Of a DNA stretch of 55,892 bases, positions 35,140 to 45,843 are shown in pieces (position 1 is the stretch's first letter; each line of letters starts with the position of its first letter). The stretch is from the NCBI RefSeq assembly GCF_022340605.1, contig NZ_JAJDNQ010000038.1:1-55892 (forward strand). The letters run 5' to 3'. The position numbers and the translations under genes are program-made. The notes beneath the pieces are model-generated. The model made no database searches. It was not told the DNA's origin and saw nothing but the letters and a program-made list of their open reading frames with translations. The stretch comes from Thiohalocapsa sp. (lineage in GTDB: Bacteria; Pseudomonadota; Gammaproteobacteria; Chromatiales; Chromatiaceae).

Positions 35140-35382
35140 TTAGCGATCGGGCTCGGCGCCATCGCGCTCGCGCCGCAGCACCGCGGCGGCCGGCTCGCTG
35201 ACGTGCACCGGCTCGCGCCGGCTCAAGCGCTCACGCATCTCGTCCGGTGTAGGCCGCTCGGCCAGGCGGCGCACGTATTCGATCAGGTAGTCCGACAAGG
35301 ACATGCCGGCCAAAGCAGCGCGCGCCTTCAGCGTGCGATGCAACTCGTCGGGAACGTTGCGCAACTGGATGTTGGTGGGCAT
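35140..35382 (-). CDS. vapB: Ribbon-helix-helix antitoxin (VapB/FitA-like)
   Basis: An 80-residue antitoxin. The N-terminal segment MPTNIQLRNVPDELHRTLKA and AALAGMSLSDYLIEYVRR is the Arc/MetJ-type ribbon-helix-helix found in FitA-like antitoxins; the C-terminal part is charged and would wrap the PIN toxin. The ATG at 35382 starts exactly at the RHH strand; the frame reaches 35445 but the extension has no domain character. A GCATG-N7-CATGC dyad at 35398-35414, just upstream, could be the autoregulatory operator. Confidence 0.85.
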   Translation of the reverse strand: MPTNIQLRNVPDELHRTLKARAALAGMSLSDYLIEYVRRLAERPTPDEMRERLSRREPVHVSEPAAAVLRRERDGAEPDR

Positions 35383-35558
35383 TTGGCTGATCCCATTGCA
35401 TGTGATGCGCATGCGAACGTACTGTTTGGCATGTGAGCTGGTCAAGTCCGCTCACAATCGATGTTGAACATCCTCCCGCGGCGGCCCACCGTTGTATGCT
35501 CCACCGCCGTAGCAACGCCTCCCGTGTGCGGAGGCCCTGCCCATCAGCGAGAGGCCCC

Positions 35559-37703
35559 ATGAAGGTCGCCGTCATCTACAACAGAGAGTCGCAGAAGGTC
35601 ATCAACCTGTTCGGCCAGCCGAACCGGGAGAAGTACGGCATCAAGGCCATCAACCGCATCGTCAACGCGCTCAAGAAGGGCGGCCACCAGGCCATCGCGC
35701 TGGAGGGCGACAAGGACCTCATCGACAACCTGGAGGAGTTCATGCCGCGGGCGCTGAAGGGCGAGCGCCCGGGCATGGCCTTCAATCTCTCCTATGGCAT
35801 CCAGGGGCAGGCGCGCTACACCCATGTGCCGGGCATTCTGGAGATGGTGGGCGTGCCCTACGTGGGCTCCGGGCCGCTGGCGCACTCCCTGGCGCTCGAC
35901 AAGGTCGTCGCCAAGATGCTGTTCGCGCAGCGCGGGGTGCCGACGCCGGAGTTCGCGGTGCTGGATGCGCCCGGTTTCGAGACGCCCGACCTGGCCTTCC
36001 CGCTCATCGTCAAGCCCAAGAACGAGGCCGTGTCCTTCGGCATTCGCATCGTCCAGGACGAGGCCGAGCTGCGCGCGGCGGCGGACGTGATCTTCGAGCA
36101 GTTCGATCAGCCCGTGCTCGCGGAGCGCTTCATCGAGGGCCGCGAGATCAATGTCGGACTGCTCGGCAATGGCGCCAACCTGGAGGCGTTTCCGCCGGCG
36201 CAGCTGATTTTCGGCGAGGGTGGGCCGAACATCTACACCATGGAGGACAAGAAGCACACCTCCGGCCGTGAAGTCCGGGTGCAGTGCCCGGCGGACATCG
36301 ACGCGGCACTGGCGGAAAGGGCCAAGGCGGTGGCCATGCAGGCGTTCCACGTGCTCGGCTGCTATGACTGCGCCCGCGTGGACATGCGCGTGGACGCCGC
36401 CGGCAACCTCTATGTGCTGGAGATCAACAGCCTGCCGAGCCTGGGCGAGCACGGCTCCTATGTGGCCGCCGCCGAGGCGATCGGGCTCGACTTCGATGCC
36501 CTGGTGGTGCGCCTCGTGGAGGTGGCCGCCTCGCGCTATTTCGGCACGCCGAATCCGCCGGAGCTGAGCCGGCGGCGTTCGGAGCCGAAGCACGCCGCGT
36601 TCGCCTTTCTCACCGAGCGCCGCGACCGGCTGGAGAAGGTGCTGGAGGAGTGGACCGGCATCGGCAGCCGCTCCGACGACCCCGTCGGCATTCGCCTGGC
36701 GGCGCAGCGCCTCGCGGAGCAGATGGCAGACATCGGCCTGCGCCCGGTGCGCGAATTCACCGACGAGCGCGACATCTGGACTTGGGAGAGCCCGGCCGGG
36801 CTCGCCGGCGGCACCCTGCTGGTGGGCCACCTGGACGTGCCGGTGAACCCGCAGCTCGGCATGGAGCACTTTCACCGCGACCCGGAATGGCTGTACGGCG
36901 AGGGCGTGGGCTCCTCGCGTGGCTCGCTGGCCATGCTGGAGATGGCGCTGCGGGCGCTGAAGCACGTGCGGAAGCTGAACCGCACGCCGCTCGGCGTTGC
37001 CATCTATGCCGACGAGGGCCGTGATTGCGAGGAGAGCGCGGACGTGCTGCGGCGCGTCTGTGCCGAAGCGGGCCGGGTGCTGGTGCTGAACCCCGGCAAC
37101 ACCGGCGACCGCATCATCACCTCGCGCCGGGGCCAGCGCCGTTACCGGCTGCGGGTGGAGGGCAGGGCGCTGCGGCTCGGCCAGGCCGGACGCAGCGCCG
37201 AGGTCATGCGGGTGCTGTACCGCAAGCTCGACGAGCTGACGGCGCTGACGGACCGCAAGACGCGCGTCGCCGTGTCGGTCTCGGACATCGCCACCGATGC
37301 CTTCCCGATGCGCCTGCCGCATCGGGTGCGCATCGGCCTGCAGGTCTCCTACCCGGACCAGGCGCAGGCGCAGGCGCTGGATGGGGCCATGCGCGCCATC
37401 CTGCGCGGCGGCGGCGTGCACTGGGACCTGGTGCTGGTGTCGGACCGCCCGCCGATGCCGGAGCGCAAGGTCAACGCGCCGGCCATCGCGCGGCTGAAGG
37501 AGATCGCCGGTGAGTGGGAGATCCCGCTGGAGACCGATTCCTCGCTATGGCCATCGGTGGCCGGTCTGGTGCCGGAGCCCGTGCCCGTGGTCTGCGGCCT
37601 GGGGCCGGTGGCGGGCGATCTCTACACCTCCGACGAGGCCGTCTCGCGCATCAGCCTGGTGCAGCGCACGCTGCTGCTGATGCAGTACCTGCTTGCCCCC
37701 TGA
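35559..37703 (+). CDS. ATP-grasp ligase (D-Ala-D-Ala ligase-like) fused to an M20-like domain
   Basis: A 714-residue two-domain protein. Residues about 1-320 form a D-alanine-D-alanine-ligase-type ATP-grasp enzyme: GVPYVGSGPLAHSLALDK, FPLIVKPKNEAVSFGIR, the RFIEGREINVGLLGN loop and the metal site YVLEINSLPSLGEHGSY. Residues about 350-710 resemble an M20/CPG2-type metallopeptidase with VGHLDVPVN and ADEGRDCEES. The bridging aspartate usually in the GxGxxDxKG box is replaced by Ser (GEGVGSSRGSL), so the peptidase may be inactive or altered. The start at 35559 has GAGAGG upstream. GGT and a deformylase-like gene follow in an operon. Confidence 0.8.
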   Translation: MKVAVIYNRESQKVINLFGQPNREKYGIKAINRIVNALKKGGHQAIALEGDKDLIDNLEEFMPRALKGERPGMAFNLSYGIQGQARYTHVPGILEMVGVPYVGSGPLAHSLALDKVVAKMLFAQRGVPTPEFAVLDAPGFETPDLAFPLIVKPKNEAVSFGIRIVQDEAELRAAADVIFEQFDQPVLAERFIEGREINVGLLGNGANLEAFPPAQLIFGEGGPNIYTMEDKKHTSGREVRVQCPADIDAALAERAKAVAMQAFHVLGCYDCARVDMRVDAAGNLYVLEINSLPSLGEHGSYVAAAEAIGLDFDALVVRLVEVAASRYFGTPNPPELSRRRSEPKHAAFAFLTERRDRLEKVLEEWTGIGSRSDDPVGIRLAAQRLAEQMADIGLRPVREFTDERDIWTWESPAGLAGGTLLVGHLDVPVNPQLGMEHFHRDPEWLYGEGVGSSRGSLAMLEMALRALKHVRKLNRTPLGVAIYADEGRDCEESADVLRRVCAEAGRVLVLNPGNTGDRIITSRRGQRRYRLRVEGRALRLGQAGRSAEVMRVLYRKLDELTALTDRKTRVAVSVSDIATDAFPMRLPHRVRIGLQVSYPDQAQAQALDGAMRAILRGGGVHWDLVLVSDRPPMPERKVNAPAIARLKEIAGEWEIPLETDSSLWPSVAGLVPEPVPVVCGLGPVAGDLYTSDEAVSRISLVQRTLLLMQYLLAP

Positions 37704-37719
37704 TGGCGGAGGCCAACGC

Positions 37720-39417
37720 GTGAGCGACCGCATAGGCGCCCCGCGGCGCTGGACCCGTAAGCCCGAGCACGGCGACCTGCTGGACCCGGGCGACCGCCGT
37801 GTCGTCTACCCGCAGCGGGTGGGCGTATCGGCGCGCGGCATGGTGGCCACCCAGCACTACCACGCCACCGAGGCCGGCGCGGCCATGCTCGCGGCCGGCG
37901 GCAATGCCGTGGACGCCGCGGTGGCGGCGGCCTTTGCGCTCGGTGTCGTGGAACCTGCCGCCTGTGGGCTCGGCGGGCAGACCATGCTGTTGCTGCACCT
38001 GGCGGAGGACGGCCGCAAGTTCTGCCTGGACGGCGCCACCCGCGCCCCCAACCGCACCCCGCCCGGCGGGCTCAAGCGCAGTGCCCACCTGCGCGGCCAT
38101 CGCGCCACCACGGTGCCGAGCACGCCGGCGGTGCTCGCCTATGCGCTGAAGCACTACGGCAGCAAGCGTCTCGACGAGGTACTGGCGCCTGCCATCGAGC
38201 TGGCGGAGCAGGGCTATCGCATCTCGCCGCTGCAGCACTATCTGACCCGGCGCGAGCTCAGGCACCTGCGCAACCACTCCGCCGGCGCGCTGATGCTGAA
38301 AAGCGGCCGGACCCCATATCCCATCGGTGCGGTGTTCCAACAGCCGGTGCTGGCCAAGACCTTGCTCCGGCTCGCCGAGGCGGGCGTCGAGGACTTCTAC
38401 CAGGGCGAGATCGCCCGCGCCATTCATGCCGACATGCTGGCCAACGACGGACTGCTGCGCGACGACGACCTCGCGCGCATCCCCTGGCCCACCGAGCGCC
38501 GGCCGCTGGCGACCCACTTCGGCCCCATGCGCGTGTTCACCTTTCCGCCGCCGGGCGCGGGGCGCACCCTCATCGAGGCGCTGAACCTGCTGGCGCAGTT
38601 TCCGGAGGCCGCGCGCGACCCGGACTCGCCGCGCGGCGCGCTGCTGCTGGCGCATGTGATCCGCAAGGCCAACCTCGACCGCGCCGACCGCCCCGAGGAT
38701 CCGGTGCTGTTCGCGCAGGAGCTGGACCTGGGCGAGGACATCACCCACCTGGACTACGCCAAGCGCGTCGCCCGGCGCATCAAGGGCCGGCTGCTGCGAA
38801 ACGTCTCGCCGCGGGCTCGTGCGCCGACTCATGCGCCGAATACGGGCGCGCACAGTGGCGAGACGACGCACCTGTCGGCGATGGACGCGGCCGGCAACGT
38901 GGTGGCCCTGACCCAGTCCATCGAGCGGGTCTACGGCTCCCTCAGCGCCAGCCCCGAGCTCGGTTTCATCTATAACAATTACATGAGCGCCTTCGAGTAC
39001 CAGGACATCTCGCATCCGTACTTTCTGCGCCCCAACGCCGTGCCCTGGGCGTCGGTGGCGCCCACCATCGTGTTCCGCGGCCAGCGGCCCTGGCTCGCCG
39101 TCGGCTCACCGGGGTCCGAGCGCATCGTCTCGGCCATCCTGCAGGTGCTGCTGCGCCTGGAGCGCGGCGCGACGCCGTTCGAGGCGGTGGAATCGCCGCG
39201 GCTGCACTGCTCCGTGGAAGGCAAGGTGTCGCTGGAGGCCACCCGCATGCGCGACGATATACCGCGGCTCCTGGCCCAGCATGGCTTCGCCATCGACGCC
39301 CGCGATCCATACTCCTTCTACCTGGGCTGCGTGCAGCTGGTGCTGCGGGAGAACGGCCAGTTTCTCGGTGTCGCGGACCCGCGGCGCGACGGCTCCGCGG
39401 CGGGCCCGGCGGATTAG
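37720..39417 (+). CDS. Gamma-glutamyltransferase-family Ntn hydrolase
   Basis: A 565-residue GGT-like protein. The autocatalytic cleavage motif SGETTHLSAMDAAGN places the nucleophile at about Thr382, as in GGT (TTH). Other motifs: NAVDAAVAAAFALGVVEP, CGLGGQTMLLLH, PSTPAVLAYALKHYG and the small-subunit PTIVFRGQRPWLAVGSPGSE. No signal peptide is seen, so unlike E. coli GGT it should be cytoplasmic. I use the GTG at 37720 with GGAGG 7 bases upstream; the frame runs back to a TTG at 37693. It begins 16 bp after the ATP-grasp fusion. Likely role: gamma-glutamyl transfer or amide hydrolysis on an unknown peptide. Confidence 0.85.
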   Translation: MSDRIGAPRRWTRKPEHGDLLDPGDRRVVYPQRVGVSARGMVATQHYHATEAGAAMLAAGGNAVDAAVAAAFALGVVEPAACGLGGQTMLLLHLAEDGRKFCLDGATRAPNRTPPGGLKRSAHLRGHRATTVPSTPAVLAYALKHYGSKRLDEVLAPAIELAEQGYRISPLQHYLTRRELRHLRNHSAGALMLKSGRTPYPIGAVFQQPVLAKTLLRLAEAGVEDFYQGEIARAIHADMLANDGLLRDDDLARIPWPTERRPLATHFGPMRVFTFPPPGAGRTLIEALNLLAQFPEAARDPDSPRGALLLAHVIRKANLDRADRPEDPVLFAQELDLGEDITHLDYAKRVARRIKGRLLRNVSPRARAPTHAPNTGAHSGETTHLSAMDAAGNVVALTQSIERVYGSLSASPELGFIYNNYMSAFEYQDISHPYFLRPNAVPWASVAPTIVFRGQRPWLAVGSPGSERIVSAILQVLLRLERGATPFEAVESPRLHCSVEGKVSLEATRMRDDIPRLLAQHGFAIDARDPYSFYLGCVQLVLRENGQFLGVADPRRDGSAAGPAD

Positions 39418-39431
39418 GGCAGGGCAGGCGA

Positions 39432-40127
39432 ATGCACGACCGGCTCCCGCTCCTGATCTCCGTGCCGCACGCGGGGCTGGCGGTGCCGGAGCAAGTGCAA
39501 GCGCTGAACCTGCTGACGCCGGGGCAGATCGCCGCCGACGGCGACGAGGGCGCGGCGGCTATCTACGCCGGGCTCCGGCAGTGGGTCGCCCATTTCGTCA
39601 CCACCGATATCGCCCGTGCCTTCGTGGACCTGAACCGCGCCGAGGACGACTTCCGCAAAGACGGCGTCGTCAAGACCCACACCTGCTGGGACGAGCCCAT
39701 CTACCGTGAGCCGCTGCCGCTCGCAACCGTCGAGACGCTGCTGGCGCGCTGGCACCGGCCGTATCACCGCCGGCTCAGTGAGCTCGCCGGCAGCGGCGTC
39801 GTGCTCGGCGTGGATTGCCACACCATGGCCGCCGCCGGCCCGCCGGTGGGACCGGACACGGGCCAGCCCCGACCGGAGGTTTGCATCGGCGATGGCGACG
39901 GCGCCTGCCCCCGCGACTGGGCCGAGCACTTGGTCGACTGCTTTCGGCGGCACTTCACCGGCGAGGTGACCCTGAACCGGCCCTTCAGCGGCGGCTACAT
40001 CGTCCGCGCCCACGCCGCCGAGCTGCCCTGGGTCATGATCGAGCTGAGCCGCGCGCCCTTCGCGAGCGATACCGAGAAGGGCAGGCGGGTGCTGGCGGCG
40101 CTGAGGGACTGGCTGCGCGATTTGTGA
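39432..40127 (+). CDS. N-formylglutamate amidohydrolase-family protein
   Basis: A 231-residue zinc hydrolase of the N-formylglutamate amidohydrolase/deformylase family. Conserved elements: LLISVPHAGLAVP near the N-terminus, FVDLNRAEDDF, GVDCHTMAA with a zinc-ligand-type His, NRPFSGGYIVR and WVMIELSR near the C-terminus. It starts 14 bp after the GGT stop with an AGGGCAGGC ribosome site. In this operon it may deacylate or hydrolyse a small N-acyl or gamma-glutamyl compound rather than act in histidine degradation, since no hut genes are present. Confidence 0.85.
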   Translation: MHDRLPLLISVPHAGLAVPEQVQALNLLTPGQIAADGDEGAAAIYAGLRQWVAHFVTTDIARAFVDLNRAEDDFRKDGVVKTHTCWDEPIYREPLPLATVETLLARWHRPYHRRLSELAGSGVVLGVDCHTMAAAGPPVGPDTGQPRPEVCIGDGDGACPRDWAEHLVDCFRRHFTGEVTLNRPFSGGYIVRAHAAELPWVMIELSRAPFASDTEKGRRVLAALRDWLRDL

Positions 40128-40171
40128 TGCGCTTATCCGGCCTACGGCCGATACTTGCCCGGTCTGTCCGG

Positions 40172-40191
40172 CGTTGGCGCAAGCGCCGACG
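40172..40191. repeat. Short hairpin downstream of the deformylase gene
   Basis: CGTTGGCGC and GCGCCGACG around AA, with one wobble, lie 45 bp past the stop at 40127. It is part of a common palindromic repeat and may terminate the ATP-grasp/GGT operon. The surrounding 40128-40575 contains no supported gene. Confidence 0.5.
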
Positions 40192-40414
40192 CTACGGCGT
40201 CGCGTCGGCGCGGCCCGCCGAGGGAAAATAGACGGTCCCTCGCGGCCCCGTCCCCAACCGCCCGCGCGCTCCCGCACCGGCGGCTGGAAGCCGCCGCTCC
40301 CAGGTGCCGGCGAGACGCCGGCGCTCCGGCTCGCCGGCGCTCCCAGCGCGTATCCTTGTGGTGCTGGCTTCCACATGCGTCTGGTGCCTAGTGCAGCGTT
40401 TCACCTAACTTTGC

Positions 40415-40502
<88 letters not shown>

Positions 40503-40575
40503 GGAGACTTCGACCCGGTTCCTCTGCTCCGGCCTCACCCGGGTTGACGCCTGCAAAATTGGCTGAAACGGGGTA

Positions 40576-41544
40576 CTAGAGCGGCATCCGCATCGGCCGG
40601 CGGCCCTCGAATGCCTGTTCATAGACCCGCTCCAACGCCCGCACGCCCTCCAGCTTCACGTGCCACAGGCTGCGGTCGACGGTGGGACAGAACATGTCCA
40701 CCGTCTCGTCGGTGTGGTCGCTGAAGTGCTCCTGGCTGCCGTGCTGGATCATGTCCAGGTTGATCTTGCTGCGCACCAGGGCCTCGAACGCCTTCCAGTT
40801 GTCGCCATAGCGGTGATCGGCCTCTTCGAACTTGCCGGTGCGCGGATTGCGGCCGGAAAGGTTGTCCTTGTGGACCAGCGCGTAGAGGTCGTAGTCGCCA
40901 TGAATGTACGAGCACCCCTTGGGCAGGGTGCCGAGCGCATGGCGGTCGATGTCACGGTCGGGCAGTAACTGGAAGCCGGTCGCCCCGGGCTGCTCCAGGG
41001 GCTGGGTACGGATGTCGGTGGCGGCTTGCCGGCTGGCCGAGGTCCGGCTGTGCGGATACACCTGGGTGTCCTCACCACAGCGCATCACGCAGCCGTAATA
41101 GCCGCTCTGCGGATCATTCTGGATACGGAAGCCGCGGGGCGGCCCGCCGGCCCAGTACTTGTCCCAGGTGGCGAGGGCGGCCGCGTGCGCGCCGGCTCTG
41201 CCGCCGAAGGCGCTCCGCCCAACCAGCCTGGGGTCAACCACCAGCCCGGCGCAGTGGGAGATGAGCGCGCCACCGGCCTGCATGATGCGGGCATCGGTCG
41301 TGGCCGTTTTGGGCTTGCAGGCCAATGGCTTCGGCACGAACCCGGGATAGCCGACGAACTTGATGGACTCGGGATTGGTGCGCCGCAAGAGCACGAACAG
41401 CCCGAGCCGATGGCTCGCCTCGCGCAGCACCGAAACGTGCGCGTAGTGAATGAACTCCTCGAGCTCCTGCTCCGGCACCTCGGTGGTCAGCGACCGCAGG
41501 CGGGCCATGACCCGCGGGTCATCGATGAGCCTCGGGTTTTGCAT
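40576..41544 (-). CDS. Putative nucleotidyl cyclase of the edema factor/CyaA/ExoY family
   Basis: A 322-residue protein whose landmarks match class II adenylate cyclase toxins. Lys72 and Lys79 in VPKPLACKPKTA occupy the spacing of the two catalytic lysines (K346/K353 in edema factor, K81/K88 in ExoY). AGLVVDPRL follows, as after those lysines in ExoY. Asp217 and Asp219 in HGDYDLYALV match the metal-binding DYD, and the distance Lys79 to Asp217 (138) equals that in edema factor. His268 in MIQHGS would be the catalytic histidine. No signal peptide or repeats are visible. Such enzymes make cAMP, cGMP or cUMP in eukaryotic hosts; the activator and delivery route here are unknown. GGGGAG precedes the ATG. 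Confidence 0.68.
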   Translation of the reverse strand: MQNPRLIDDPRVMARLRSLTTEVPEQELEEFIHYAHVSVLREASHRLGLFVLLRRTNPESIKFVGYPGFVPKPLACKPKTATTDARIMQAGGALISHCAGLVVDPRLVGRSAFGGRAGAHAAALATWDKYWAGGPPRGFRIQNDPQSGYYGCVMRCGEDTQVYPHSRTSASRQAATDIRTQPLEQPGATGFQLLPDRDIDRHALGTLPKGCSYIHGDYDLYALVHKDNLSGRNPRTGKFEEADHRYGDNWKAFEALVRSKINLDMIQHGSQEHFSDHTDETVDMFCPTVDRSLWHVKLEGVRALERVYEQAFEGRRPMRMPL

Positions 41545-41587
41545 GCTTCAGTGCTCCCCTCGTCGATTGCCGCGGTCGCAGCCGCGG

Positions 41588-42412
41588 TCACATCAGCACC
41601 AGCCACAGGATGACCGCGCCCAGCAGCAGCCGATACAGCACGAACGGCAGCATGCTGACGCGCTCGATGAAGCGCAGGAAGAAGTGAATGGTCAGGAATG
41701 CCACGACGAAGGAAATCGTCGCACCGATGCCGAGCGAGCCCCAGTCCACGGGGCTGGTGGCGTCCAGCAGGTCTTTGGTGGCCACCGCGCCCGCCAGCAC
41801 GATGGTCGGAATCGCGAGGAGAAAGGAGAATCGGGATGCCGCTTCTCGTGTCAGCCCGATGAAGAGTCCGGCGGTCATGGTGATGCCCGAGCGCGAGGTG
41901 CCAGGGATGATGGCAATGGCCTGAAACAGGCCAATGATGAGGGCCGCGACCCAGTTGACGGCGTACTCGTCCATGCGCCGGCTGCCGCGCACGTCGGCGT
42001 ACCAGAGCAGCAGGCCGAAGCCGATGGTGGTGCAGGCGATCACCAGCGCAAGCACCGTATCGTCGGTGCGCAGCACCTCCAGCACGTTCTTCAGCGGCAG
42101 CCCCAGTACCACGATCGGCAGGGTGGCGATGATCACCATCCAGCCCAGCCGGGCGTCCTTGCGTCGCTCGGGGCTGTTCGTGCCACCGCCGAGCCCCGCG
42201 GCCATGGCCAGCGCCATGTTCGCCAGGTCGCGCCGGAAGTAGAGCACCACCGCCAGCAGGGTGCCGAGATGGACGGCGACATCGAACGACAGGTCTTGCA
42301 GCTCGTAGCCGAACAGCAGCGGCGTCAGGATGAGGTGCGCGGAGCTGGAGATGGGCAGGAATTCGGTGAACCCTTGCACGAAGGCGAGGAGGGTGATTTC
42401 GGTACTATCCAC
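41588..42412 (-). CDS. uppP: Undecaprenyl-diphosphatase UppP
   Basis: A 274-residue polytopic membrane enzyme that recycles the lipid carrier for peptidoglycan and other surface polysaccharides. Both signature motifs are intact: FVQGFTEFLPISSSAHL (catalytic region 1) and PGTSRSGITMTAGL. Hydrophobic helices span the rest. It starts just after a REP-like repeat and is followed by the ExoY-like gene on the same strand, upstream of it, with a 43-bp gap to that gene's start. No operon partner is evident. Confidence 0.95.
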   Translation of the reverse strand: MDSTEITLLAFVQGFTEFLPISSSAHLILTPLLFGYELQDLSFDVAVHLGTLLAVVLYFRRDLANMALAMAAGLGGGTNSPERRKDARLGWMVIIATLPIVVLGLPLKNVLEVLRTDDTVLALVIACTTIGFGLLLWYADVRGSRRMDEYAVNWVAALIIGLFQAIAIIPGTSRSGITMTAGLFIGLTREAASRFSFLLAIPTIVLAGAVATKDLLDATSPVDWGSLGIGATISFVVAFLTIHFFLRFIERVSMLPFVLYRLLLGAVILWLVLM

Positions 42413-42520
42413 GGGGGTTTACGGTCCGGTTGAGGTGGTTGGATTGTGCGGTGCTTGGCTTCTGTCTTGGGCCTGATCGGGTGCAGCCGATCGGGCGGTC
42501 GGCATCGGGCGGATCGTGGT

Positions 42521-42545
42521 TCGGGTTGGCGATAGCGTAACCCGA
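42521..42545. repeat. REP-like palindrome upstream of uppP
   Basis: TCGGGTT and AACCCGA flank GGCGATAGCGT. It is the same family as at 2422-2540, lying between uppP and the histidine kinase gene. Confidence 0.7.
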
Positions 42546-42592
42546 CAATCAACGGCGCCGCCCCGGCCTATGCCGATTAGTTGTCCAGTCTC

Positions 42593-44866
<2,274 letters not shown>

Positions 44867-45595
44867 GGGGGGCGAAGCGGCGCTTCCTCTGGGCAGAGCA
44901 TCAGGCGCGGCACAGAATAGCGCGAAAGGCGGGCGGAGGCCGCCGGTTCGCCCGCAGAAGTGGCGGCAGGTCTCAATCCGTGGTGAGCCGCAGCGCCTGC
45001 GAGTGCGCCGGCGCCGGCAGGCGCTGGCGCGCGACAGCGCAGATGAAACCCCGCGCCGCGGCTGTGCCTGCGGCCCCATCCACCAGCGCATGCGCACCTA
45101 GGCCGCAGTGACGCCGCCATTGATCGAATGATCCAGAAGCACCTCGCTTCGGTGCCCGGACATCACTCGGATCTGGTAGGGGATTCCAACGGCGGCCCAG
45201 ATTTGGTACGGGGGATTACTTGCTCTCCATCTGGGCGGCGCCCCCTCATCCACCCGATTCAGATCGCCGGATACTTCTTCGGCACGCAGTTTCGCGGCCT
45301 CTTCGGTCCTTACCAAAGGGGTCCAGGTCCGTTGCGGTCCTGATCAGCACGAAATGCCAGCGACTCGCCTTGGGCTCTCATTGAGTCGCGTCGCTCCTCC
45401 ATTGCCGCAGGGTACTCTGACCCAAAGGCGGTCATCGCGCAAGGGACCGCCCGTTCTCAATCGTCTTGGACACAGAGCCTCAATTGTTTGGGGCCAAGTG
45501 CGGCACCGTCCGGCGGCCGGGGAGGGCGCTGACACCGCGCCGCCGATCTTGCATACTTCCCGGCCGGTCCGTCAGGAACACGCCGGAGGACAGCC
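44867..45595. other. Gene-poor interval between the kinase and the small ORF
   Basis: About 730 bp. Short frames exist on both strands (for example minus 45098-45316), but none has a recognisable domain or a good ribosome site. A short direct repeat is seen (ATCTGGTAGGGGATT at about 45172 and ATTTGGTACGGGGGATTA at about 45202). No tRNA-like or insertion-sequence structure was found. Confidence 0.5.
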
Positions 45596-45805
45596 TTGTC
45601 AGCACTGCAGAACCCACTGTTGGAAGTCCGCGTCGAGACCATCTGCGAGCGCGGCTGCCGCGAGGTCTGGGACGCCATCGACATCCTGGAGCAGGACGGC
45701 GACCTGCCCGAGACGCAGGATCTGACGGCCGCCGAGCGCGCCCGGGTGCTGGCCGAGCTGAAGTCCGTCATGGCGGTCTATGGGCAGCGCTGCGGTTTGG
45801 ATTAG
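45596..45805 (+). CDS. Small conserved-looking protein of unknown function
   Basis: A 69-residue acidic protein ([21 protein letters not shown] ... [17 protein letters not shown]), predicted all-helical with two cysteines near the N-terminus and one near the C-terminus. The TTG start at 45596 has GGAGGA five bases upstream, an unusually good ribosome site for this window, which is why I accept it. It lies 38 bp before tex and could be co-transcribed. I do not recognise its family. Confidence 0.6.
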   Translation: MSALQNPLLEVRVETICERGCREVWDAIDILEQDGDLPETQDLTAAERARVLAELKSVMAVYGQRCGLD

Positions 45806-45843
45806 AATTCGGTTCTCGCTCGATTTCCCTTCCATTCAACCGC

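Noticed and set aside
45098..45316. 72-residue minus-strand frame upstream of the histidine kinase
   Set aside because: No domain or ribosome site; codon use is like that of noncoding frames.
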